In this document: positions 8,316-13,858 of the stretch, piece after piece
Layout: each line of letters begins with the position of its first letter
Numbering within the stretch: the first letter of the stretch is position 1
Source of the DNA: a bacterium
GTDB taxonomy: Bacteria; Verrucomicrobiota; Verrucomicrobiia; Limisphaerales; JAJXZI01
DNA: 36,067 nucleotides
Assembly (NCBI GenBank): GCA_021780115.1
Contig: JAJXZI010000198.1
Coordinates: 1-36,067 of the forward strand
Reading direction: 5' to 3'
Made by a program: the position numbers and the translations under genes
The notes under the pieces: model-generated
What the model saw: only the letters and a program-made list of their open reading frames with translations
Database searches by the model: none
Told to the model about the DNA's origin: nothing

Positions 8316-8654
8316 TCAAGGTTGATGTGGATATGCGGTGACCAAGCGCGGCGCCTCCACGCCCCGGTCCACGATCCACACCGTGCGCACCCACGGCCGT
8401 GTTCCGTCGGGCGTCCCGATGCGACCGTCCAGAACATACTTGGCTCCATGAGCAGATGCCAAGCTTTTGGCAACCAGCGAACTTTCCGCCAGTTCGCGGA
8501 AAGCCGCGGCCAGCGCCGGCCAATTCCCGACATGGAATCCCAGCTCCGCGAAGAACGCCGCCTTGCCGCCGTTGTCCGGGTGTGCGGGATTCAGGAGGTA
8601 GTCGCAGAGCTTCACCCGCTCAACCACGGCGAGATGGGCCTTGGGTAGTTTCAC
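8316..8654 (-). CDS. DUF6883-family small protein, copy 2
   Basis: This protein has 112 residues and begins MKLPKAHLAVVERVKLCDYL. Conserved features shared with the copy at 9454-9801 are the MKLP start, the YLLN-x2-H segment, a KAxFF-GF-NW region, and the C-terminal RTVW-D-PRLVTAYP. I recognise this as the DUF6883 family, whose members are often paired with DUF4926; no activity is known to me. The start codon is GTG (8652-8654) and overlaps the TGA that ends RM remnant C (GTGA). Two GGAGG runs lie in that remnant, 10 and 3 bases upstream of the GTG. The DUF4926 gene follows. Identity with copy 1 is clearly below 60% by eye, so the pairs are not a recent duplication. Confidence 0.85.
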   Translation of the reverse strand: MKLPKAHLAVVERVKLCDYLLNPAHPDNGGKAAFFAELGFHVGNWPALAAAFRELAESSLVAKSLASAHGAKYVLDGRIGTPDGTRPWVRTVWIVDRGVEAPRLVTAYPHQP

Positions 8655-8804
8655 GATCCTCCGCCCTCCACCAATTTGATTTCGTCGGCGGTCAGGCCGG
8701 AAAGGTCATAGACCAACGCGTCAATGGTGGCCGACCGCAAGGTCTCGGTGGCGGTGACGGCGTTCGGCAACGTCGGTCGTGCCGCGTCGGTCTTGGCGAC
8801 GCGC
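8651..8804 (-). pseudogene. RM 3'-end remnant C, preceding the second DUF6883-DUF4926 pair
   Basis: The minus strand reads LPNAVTATETLRSATIDALV, then YDLSGLTADEIKLVEGGGS and a stop. This matches the intact RM tail (LQNAVTATDQQIDALVYDLYGLTAEEIQLVEGNA). Its upstream end dissolves at about 8804, where a hairpin-dense element begins. The TGA overlaps the GTG start of the DUF6883 gene. The LVEG codons supply GGAGG (8665-8669 as cctcc), and an extra GGAGG created by the Gly-Gly-Ser end is at 8658-8662. An open frame runs in from an ATG at 9034 through the hairpin element into this remnant (127 codons), but its first two thirds are not protein-like. Confidence 0.85.
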
Positions 8805-9030
8805 TTGCCCCAAAGGGGCAAAGGAGAATAGCCCAGGGCCAGCGCCGCGCCGCCCTGGGGGAACGGTGCAAAAGATGAATCCGCCCTGAAGGGGCGGGGG
8901 AGACGGGGATGTTCTCCGGTGCCGACTCGCGCCCCTTCCGGGCGCGGGACGTGATGACGGCCAGAACCCAGGACGGCGTTCGCTGAGGCGAACTTGCCCG
9001 GGGCTGGTTTACGCTGGCCCTTCAGGCCAG
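8805..9030. repeat. Hairpin-dense element, six perfect inverted repeats in 226 bp
   Basis: Six perfect short inverted repeats follow one another: 8805-8821 (7-bp arms), 8832-8859 (7), 8881-8897 (6), 8928-8946 (7), 8978-8993 (6) and 9014-9030 (6). Most have 3-5 base loops, and three loops are CTTCA/TGAAG/CTTCC-like. The element sits exactly between RM remnants B and C, whose ends abut it. Sequences of this style, with runs such as ccccaaaggggcaaagg and ccctgaaggggcgg, remind me of multicopy intergenic elements in soil Planctomycetes and Verrucomicrobia. That recollection would need a genome search. It contains no transposase gene, and it is too irregular in unit length and sequence to be CRISPR. 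Confidence 0.65.
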
Positions 9031-9208
9031 TCATGCGGCGCCCTCCACGAGTTTGATTTCCTCGTCGGTCAGGCCGTAGGGGTCACAGACCAGCGCGTCC
9101 ACCTGCCGGCCGCTGGTCGCGACCGCGTTGGGGGAGTGTTGCGCGCTCAACGTCCGACATCGCCGCCCGCAGCTTCGGCACCAAGGCCAGCCTCTTGTCC
9201 ACCAGTCC
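9031..9208 (-). pseudogene. RM 3'-end remnant B, frameshifted
   Basis: This is the longest of the four remnants. The minus strand gives GLVDKRLALVPKLRAAMSDV and ERATLP, then a frame change near 9127-9135, then NAVATSGRQVDALV and CDPYGLTDEEIKLVEGAA before a stop. It matches the last 55-60 residues of the intact RM enzyme. The frame change and the isolation from any upstream RM body mark it as non-functional protein code. Its TGA overlaps an ATG (9032-9034), and GGAGG lies exactly 7 bases before that ATG, as in the intact gene. No recognisable cassette gene follows; instead the hairpin-dense element does. Confidence 0.85.
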
Positions 9209-9230
9209 AATTTACAGATGATGGTGCGGG

Positions 9231-9461
9231 TCAGGCTTTGACCAGTTCACGCACATGCACCAAGTCTCGGCGCGCGACGGGACGCACTTGGGCCGGGAAG
9301 AGCGCGACCACGGTCAGCGTATGGCCGGTCAAGGTCATGAACTCGACCTCGTAACCAGTGCCCCCTTGGTGGATGTGGACGACAGTGCCAACATCTCCGG
9401 CGACGAGGCCCTCATCGGGCACGTCTTGGTTCAGGACCACACAGTCGTGTTCTTTAATCAT
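9231..9461 (-). CDS. DUF4926-family small protein, copy 1
   Basis: This protein has 76 residues and begins MIKEHDCVVLNQDVPDEGLV, with the DUF4926 core AGDVGTVVHIHQGGTGYEVE and GHTLTVVALFPAQVRPVARR. Its ATG overlaps the end of the DUF6883 gene by 8 bp (ATGATTAA), so the two are translationally coupled. Function is unknown. The small basic-acidic beta-rich design and constant pairing with DUF6883 suggest that the two proteins act together or that one restrains the other, which is inference. RM remnant B begins 22 bp beyond its stop. Confidence 0.85.
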   Translation of the reverse strand: MIKEHDCVVLNQDVPDEGLVAGDVGTVVHIHQGGTGYEVEFMTLTGHTLTVVALFPAQVRPVARRDLVHVRELVKA

Positions 9462-9801
9462 ATTCAGCTTCCAGAGGATACGCCGTAATCAGCCGGGGCG
9501 CAATCTGCCCGGCATCGAGTTGCCACACCGTGCGCAGGCGCGGCTGGCGCCCATCCGGAGAATCCAGCCGTCCCTCGACCTCGTAGCGTGGGCCAAAGGG
9601 CGTCTCCTTGGTCTTGGGGACTTCGTGCGCCCGGCCGTGAGCGCGAAGCGCCTCGGCCAGCACCTGCCAGTTTTCCGCGGAGAAACCGAAATCGCCGAAG
9701 AAGCGAGCCTTGCTGGCGCCGTACCGGTGTGGGTAGTTCAGCAGGTAGCCCACCACCTTCTCCTCTTCCACCAGAACCAGATCCGCGTTCGGCAGCTTCA
9801 T
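9454..9801 (-). CDS. DUF6883-family small protein, copy 1
   Basis: This protein has 115 residues and begins MKLPNADLVLVEEEKVVGYL. Family features are YLLNYPH, the KARFF-DFGFSAENW segment, the middle RYEVEGRLDSPDGRQPRLRT, and the C-terminal APRLITAYPLEAEYD. The ATG (9799-9801) overlaps the TGA of RM remnant A (ATGA). GGAGG inside the remnant is 7 bases upstream, the same geometry as at the end of the intact RM gene. The DUF4926 partner overlaps its 3' end. I know of no assigned activity. The strong local ribosome site compared with the weak sites of most genes here suggests it is well expressed. Confidence 0.85.
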   Translation of the reverse strand: MKLPNADLVLVEEEKVVGYLLNYPHRYGASKARFFGDFGFSAENWQVLAEALRAHGRAHEVPKTKETPFGPRYEVEGRLDSPDGRQPRLRTVWQLDAGQIAPRLITAYPLEAEYD

Positions 9802-9843
9802 GCGGCGCCCTCCACCAGTTTGATTTTGTCTTCGTTCAGGCCG
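9798..9843 (-). pseudogene. RM 3'-end remnant A, reduced to about 15 codons
   Basis: The minus strand encodes AGLNEDKIKLVEGAA and a stop, matching the terminal YGLTAEEIQLVEGNA of the intact RM gene. Only about 45 bp survive, but they include the GGAGG (9809-9813 as cctcc) and the ATGA overlap with the following DUF6883 gene. The preceding 86-residue gene ends within it in another frame (stop 9836-9838). Its retention looks selected for translation initiation rather than for protein coding. Confidence 0.75.
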
Positions 9844-10096
9844 GCACCAATTCCACCCGTGCGGCGTAACCCAGCGTGCCGAGCAATTGCTCGCAGTCTT
9901 CCCACGTCAGGCCAAATGCGCGCACGTCGGCCACGCCCAGCCGTGCCACCACGCGCGTCAGCATGGGTGCTTCCGTCGGGGGAAATTCCCCGTCCATCAC
10001 GGCGTTCTCTGCCCAGTCCACCAGTTGCGCCAGCGGCGTTTCATGATGCAAATAGGCGGCGAGCTTCTCCGCCACGGTTTGTCGCGTAATCATCAT
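9836..10096 (-). CDS. Small unnamed protein (86 aa) in the RM operon
   Basis: The protein begins MMITRQTVAEKLAAYLHHET and continues PLAQLVDWAENAVMDGEFPP, then MLTRVVARLGVADVRAFGLT and WEDCEQLLGTLGYAARVELV. It is mostly alpha-helical and acidic. I have a sense of having seen this compact family beside small toxin-like genes in cyanobacteria and Chlorobi, but I cannot name it. Either ATG (10094-10096 or 10091-10093) could start it. It begins 12 bp after the DUF2283 stop on the same strand, completing a three-gene cassette DUF4258-DUF2283-this gene. The last residues run into RM remnant A. A role as an antitoxin-like partner is possible but unsupported by any motif. Confidence 0.8.
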   Translation of the reverse strand: MMITRQTVAEKLAAYLHHETPLAQLVDWAENAVMDGEFPPTEAPMLTRVVARLGVADVRAFGLTWEDCEQLLGTLGYAARVELVPA

Positions 10097-10108
10097 GGCT
10101 TTGGGGCA

Positions 10109-10309
10109 TCACGCGGCCTGGAACTGAAGCTCCCGCGGATTGAAACCCGGCGCCCGGCGCGAGAGGTGTAGAATCTCCACGCCCACCACCTCGTTTTGGG
10201 CGTTGTAATCCAGCACCACTCCGGGCGACACCTCTTCCGACTCGATGATGGGCGATTCATCGAGGCGCAGGTAAAGCGCGTCGGTCTCACGGTCCACTTT
10301 CAGTTTCAT
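10109..10309 (-). CDS. DUF2283-family protein, putative antitoxin-like partner
   Basis: This 66-residue protein starts MKLKVDRETDALYLRLDESP. It continues with IIESEEVSPGVVLDYNAQNE and VVGVEILHLSRRAPGFNPRE, the classic DUF2283 layout of a short beta-rich protein with the DALYLRL and DYNAQNEVVGVEIL motifs. The start ATG (10307-10309) overlaps the stop of the DUF4258 gene by 4 bp (ATGA). An in-frame extension further upstream is not protein-like and was discarded. DUF2283 is very often encoded directly after DUF4258, and the pair is usually regarded as a candidate toxin-antitoxin module. That assignment is based on neighbourhood and has not been shown here. Confidence 0.9.
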   Translation of the reverse strand: MKLKVDRETDALYLRLDESPIIESEEVSPGVVLDYNAQNEVVGVEILHLSRRAPGFNPRELQFQAA

Positions 10310-10557
10310 AATTTGCCTTTCATCGTGCGGTCGAAATATACGCTCACCACCCGTTCGGGAACAACCGTTGTGTCCACCACGACGCGGAGCACCCGGTTTT
10401 CGTGTTCGGGAATTCTCCGGTAGCGACGCTCCAGCGTGGGGTCCACCGGATCGGAGCGTGTCAGTTCCGGCGTGCGCAAGGTCCGCTCCAGCCATTCCAC
10501 CGGAATGGCCCGCTCCTCCAACACCGTCCGGGCATGCTGGCTCAACAAGTAATTCAT
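10306..10557 (-). CDS. DUF4258-family protein, putative RelE-like toxin
   Basis: This 83-residue basic protein begins MNYLLSQHARTVLEERAIPV and contains the DUF4258 pattern: S-x-HA near the N-terminus, a central RYRRIPEHENRVLRVVVD strand pair, and a C-terminal VVSVYFDRTMKGKL strand. DUF4258 proteins are small and structurally likened to RelE/HigB-type RNases, hence the toxin suggestion; the catalytic mechanism is not established. Its ATG overlaps the TGA of the RM gene (ATGA, 10554-10557). The RM coding end provides GGAGG 7 bases upstream, so translation is coupled to the RM gene. The DUF2283 partner overlaps its 3' end by 4 bp. Confidence 0.88.
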   Translation of the reverse strand: MNYLLSQHARTVLEERAIPVEWLERTLRTPELTRSDPVDPTLERRYRRIPEHENRVLRVVVDTTVVPERVVSVYFDRTMKGKL

Positions 10558-13500
10558 GCGTTGCCCTCCACCAGTTGGATTTCCTCGGCCGTCAGGCCGT
10601 AGAGGTCATAGACCAGCGCGTCAATTTGCTGGTCGGTGGCGGTGACCGCGTTCTGCAACGTCTGCCGCGCCGCCTCCGTTTGGGCCGCGCGCAACTTCGG
10701 CGTCAGGGCCAGCAGCTTGTCCACCAGCCCCACCAGCCGGTCGTGGCGGGAGCGGTCGGCGGGCTTCCCCTTGTCCAACGCACGAATTGGAAGAGATTCG
10801 ATGTACTGCCGGTTTAGTGCGATGTAGCCGCCGCGAAAGGGGGTGGAAGTCTTCTGAATCAAGAAGCTCAGGAGCCGCGAATTGAGCAAACCAAGGAGAA
10901 AGCGGATATCGCCAGGAAATGACGGATTGGGAACAACTGCATATCCACCGCCGCCACCAGCACCGCTGCCAACGAAATAATGTTCCCCTCCGCTGTCGAG
11001 CGCGAAGCAACTGCCAGTTCCGAGCGAAGGCACAACGATCTTCGGAAATCCGAAGCGAGTGTGGTTCTTCTTGTAAATGTAGCCGTACCAGCCGTCCGGC
11101 TGAGTCCCTTTATTTCTCGCTTCCAGCCGCGGGCGGTTCTTTTCCAGATAGCGCCACGTCTTCGGGAAGCGCCTCTTGTAGTCCTTTTCTGGAATGGTCA
11201 CAGATGCACCCTTGACCATCTCATACGGAAAAATGAGCCGCTTGGTAACGGAGTCCAGTTCGTACCGTCGGATGTTCACCGAACCCTTCAGCAAGGGTTT
11301 GAGATGAGCACGCTCAAAGGCATGCTCGCTGTCGGTTGCTTTGGAGTAGCAGATGCATTCCGTGGTGGATTCTTTGCGCAACTCCACAATGAAAACGTCG
11401 TCAGCATCTGTTTGGAGTCCGACGAACAAGTGGGCCACGTCTTTGAGCTTGATGGGGTCGGCAAAGAGCCGATCCACCAGCGATGCCTCCGGGCCAGCAT
11501 TGAAGTTCCATTCCTTGGAACAGAGGGCTGAACTCGGTATGGAACGCTCAAGGCAGGCCCGTGAGTTCTCCCATGCAGACAAGTCAGCAACCGAGGCGAA
11601 GGTGAAATGCTCCTGTGCCTTTGCTGTCAAGAACAGCAAACACGTATAGGTGGTCGCGCCTTCAAAAACCTGCTGGTGGCCCAAGTGGGTCACTTGGCAA
11701 ACGTTGCGACCTTCTGCCAACATCTGACGGAGCGACTCGCCATATTGGGCATTGAAGAACTTGTGCGGAACGATGAAGCCCTGCCGTCCGTTTGGCTTGA
11801 GCAAAGATTTCCCGCGCTCCAAGAAGACAACATAAATGTCGTAGTTGCCTTTCGCCGCCGCCCGGTAGTGGCTGTTCAAGTAGTCCACGCTCTGCGGATC
11901 GCTTTCTAGCATTGTTTGGATCCGGATGTACGGCGGATTTCCCACCACCGCATCAAACCCGCCCGCCTTCATGATGACCGGGAATTGCACCGGCCAGTCG
12001 AAGGCGTGAACGCGCACGAGGTCTTCGGCCATCATCGAGAAGTCCGAAGCGATGAGCGAGTTGCCGCATTTGATGTTGTCCTGCAACGGCGGAAAGATGG
12101 CCTCGTCGTCGTCGAACCACTCCTGTTCGCGCTGGAGCGTTTCGTTGGTTTCGCCTTCCAGCATTTTCAGGTAGAGGGAGAGTTGCGTGACTTCCACGGC
12201 CTGCGGGTCCAGGTCCACGCCATAGACCGTCTCACGCAAAATCCGCCGCTTGAGCCGGGCAGTCAGATGGAGGGTGTTGGCCTTCTCCTCCATCCAGCAC
12301 CAGTCCTTCTTGCGCTTGTCGGGATGGTCCATGAGCCATTGCTGCCAGTGTTCGCAAACGCGCTCGAACACGCGGAGGAGAAAGCTGCCGGAGCCGCACG
12401 CCGGATCGAGGAAACGGAGCTGCATCGTGTCCTCCGGCTTCTTCCCAACGAGCATCTTGCCCACGGTTTGCTCCACGATGTATTCGACGATGTAGCGCGG
12501 CGTGTAGTAAACGCCGCCAGCCTTGCGGACCTCGGGCTTTTCCTCGATGACCGTGCCGCGTCCATGCGGGCGGACGATCTTGCCGAGAAACCGTTCGTAG
12601 ATCGTGCCGAGGATTTCGACGGCAACGTAGCCGAACTTGTAGGCGGAATACTCGTTGCAGATCTTCTCCAGGAATTCCTCCAGCCAGACGTCGCCCACCA
12701 CGAGTTCCTCGCTGAAGTGGAGCTTGAAGAGGTTGCCGTTGAAGAACGGAACATGCGAGGGCGGACGGCGATCCAGTCCGCGCAGGTGGCGGACGACGGA
12801 ATGCCAGAGGGAGCCTTTGGGCGCAGCCAGCCCTGCGCCGCCCCAGTTGGCGGGCGGTTCCTCCTTGAACCCGGCTTCCCGCTGCTCGCGCTGCTGCCGT
12901 TTCTTCCAGGTTTCCAGGAGCGATTCGAGCTTGGTGCCCATGTCGATGCCCCGCGCTTCCGAGATGCGGACAAACAGGAGGCGGTCGAGGATGGATTGGA
13001 CGGCTTCGTTGAGGCGGGTGCCTTCCAGCAGGTCGGCACGGTCGTTGTGGCGGATGAGGTCCGAGGCCAGGGCGCGGCGTTGCTCGTCCAGGAAGTTGAG
13101 AAACTTGGCGTCGAAATTCTGCGTGGGGTCGGGGCGGATGACGAACTGGCCCTTGCCCAGCTTCAGAGGCCGCTTCGGCAATGACTGCACCAACCGGTCG
13201 ATGCTGCCACCGGCCACGTTGTCGCGGGCGAGCAAATCCCAGAGTTCGCCCGCCTTCGCGACATAGTCTTGGAAGTGGTAGGTCTTCCACAGCCCGACCA
13301 GCGGCTCGTCTTCCTTTGGCTCGCCCCCGACGATGTAGAGGTTCAACTCCTCGAAGTCGCTCAACACGGCCAGCGGCACGCCGAGGGTCCAGGCATAACC
13401 CTTGGCTTGGTGGGCGTGTGGAGGCAGTTCCTCGGCGGGCTTCTTGGCTTCGCAGATGAAGCGCGGTTTGGCGTCAATGCGGAAGAGGTAGTCGGCGCGG

Positions 13501-13727
13501 CCAATGTCCGTCCGGCTTTCGGCCACGACTTCGCGGCGATGCGGGATGAGACCGGCTGTATTTTCCATGTCCCAGCCGAGGGCGCGGAAGAGGGGATTGA
13601 GGAATTCCTGGCGGAGACTGGCTTCGCCGTAGACGGCCCTTTTGTAGGCGGGGAGGTTCCTGCCGAAGGTTTCGACCAGGCGGCCCAGTTCCCGTTGGAA
13701 GGACTGAAGACTGGCGGCGTCCGACAT
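10554..13727 (-). CDS. Single-chain restriction-modification enzyme (Eco57I / type IIG-like)
   Basis: This bifunctional enzyme (1057 residues) should cut and N6-adenine-methylate DNA. The N-terminal nuclease region has a PD-(D/E)xK-like pattern: D79 in RADYLF and E93-A-K95 in FICEAKKP. A helical linker follows. The methyltransferase has motif I FLDPACGSGSFLL (about 439-451), motif X-like AGGVYYTPRYIVEYIV, and the catalytic NPPY at 597-600 (VVGNPPYIR), typical of Eco57I/N6-adenine enzymes. The C-terminal third resembles a TaqI-like specificity domain (KTSTPFRGGYIALNRQYIES), ending in a helical tail and IQLVEGNA. I start it at the ATG 13725-13727 because the open frame further upstream is Arg/Pro-rich noise. 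It lies 131 bp downstream of dnaE on the same strand and overlaps DUF4258 by 4 bp. The stretch 10.8-12.2 kb is visibly less GC-rich than its neighbours, a sign of transfer. Confidence 0.92.
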   Translation of the reverse strand: MSDAASLQSFQRELGRLVETFGRNLPAYKRAVYGEASLRQEFLNPLFRALGWDMENTAGLIPHRREVVAESRTDIGRADYLFRIDAKPRFICEAKKPAEELPPHAHQAKGYAWTLGVPLAVLSDFEELNLYIVGGEPKEDEPLVGLWKTYHFQDYVAKAGELWDLLARDNVAGGSIDRLVQSLPKRPLKLGKGQFVIRPDPTQNFDAKFLNFLDEQRRALASDLIRHNDRADLLEGTRLNEAVQSILDRLLFVRISEARGIDMGTKLESLLETWKKRQQREQREAGFKEEPPANWGGAGLAAPKGSLWHSVVRHLRGLDRRPPSHVPFFNGNLFKLHFSEELVVGDVWLEEFLEKICNEYSAYKFGYVAVEILGTIYERFLGKIVRPHGRGTVIEEKPEVRKAGGVYYTPRYIVEYIVEQTVGKMLVGKKPEDTMQLRFLDPACGSGSFLLRVFERVCEHWQQWLMDHPDKRKKDWCWMEEKANTLHLTARLKRRILRETVYGVDLDPQAVEVTQLSLYLKMLEGETNETLQREQEWFDDDEAIFPPLQDNIKCGNSLIASDFSMMAEDLVRVHAFDWPVQFPVIMKAGGFDAVVGNPPYIRIQTMLESDPQSVDYLNSHYRAAAKGNYDIYVVFLERGKSLLKPNGRQGFIVPHKFFNAQYGESLRQMLAEGRNVCQVTHLGHQQVFEGATTYTCLLFLTAKAQEHFTFASVADLSAWENSRACLERSIPSSALCSKEWNFNAGPEASLVDRLFADPIKLKDVAHLFVGLQTDADDVFIVELRKESTTECICYSKATDSEHAFERAHLKPLLKGSVNIRRYELDSVTKRLIFPYEMVKGASVTIPEKDYKRRFPKTWRYLEKNRPRLEARNKGTQPDGWYGYIYKKNHTRFGFPKIVVPSLGTGSCFALDSGGEHYFVGSGAGGGGGYAVVPNPSFPGDIRFLLGLLNSRLLSFLIQKTSTPFRGGYIALNRQYIESLPIRALDKGKPADRSRHDRLVGLVDKLLALTPKLRAAQTEAARQTLQNAVTATDQQIDALVYDLYGLTAEEIQLVEGNA
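10565..10569 (-). promoter_or_regulatory. GGAGG ribosome site inside the RM gene's last codons
   Basis: The codons for Leu-Val-Glu-Gly at the end of the RM gene read CTGGTGGAGGGC and supply a GGAGG seven bases before the ATG of DUF4258. The same GGAGG-N7-ATG geometry appears in remnant A (9809-9813) and remnant B (9042-9046). Remnant C has GGAGG at 10 and 3 bases before a GTG. Most genes in this window lack such a site. Confidence 0.8.
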
Positions 13728-13858
13728 GGGGCGAGTGTAGGGTCTTCGTCGCGGAAGGGGAGGTGAAAATCGGCTTCTTGGTCGGGTAGAGTCGCGGATA
13801 TCCTCCGCCGTTGCCCGGCGGGGGCGGGTGGGGCTGAGCTGGCGCGCGGATTTCCGAC

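Noticed and set aside
8805-9030. CRISPR array
   Set aside because: The inverted repeats differ in sequence and spacing, and there are no direct repeats with unique spacers or cas genes.
8651-9034. 127-codon gene starting in remnant B
   Set aside because: The first two thirds translate the hairpin element and the last third is the RM tail; composition is not protein-like. It was split into repeat and pseudogene.
13728-13858. Small gene or defined promoter between dnaE and the RM gene
   Set aside because: No protein-like frame and no -10/-35 pair; only weak GC hairpins.
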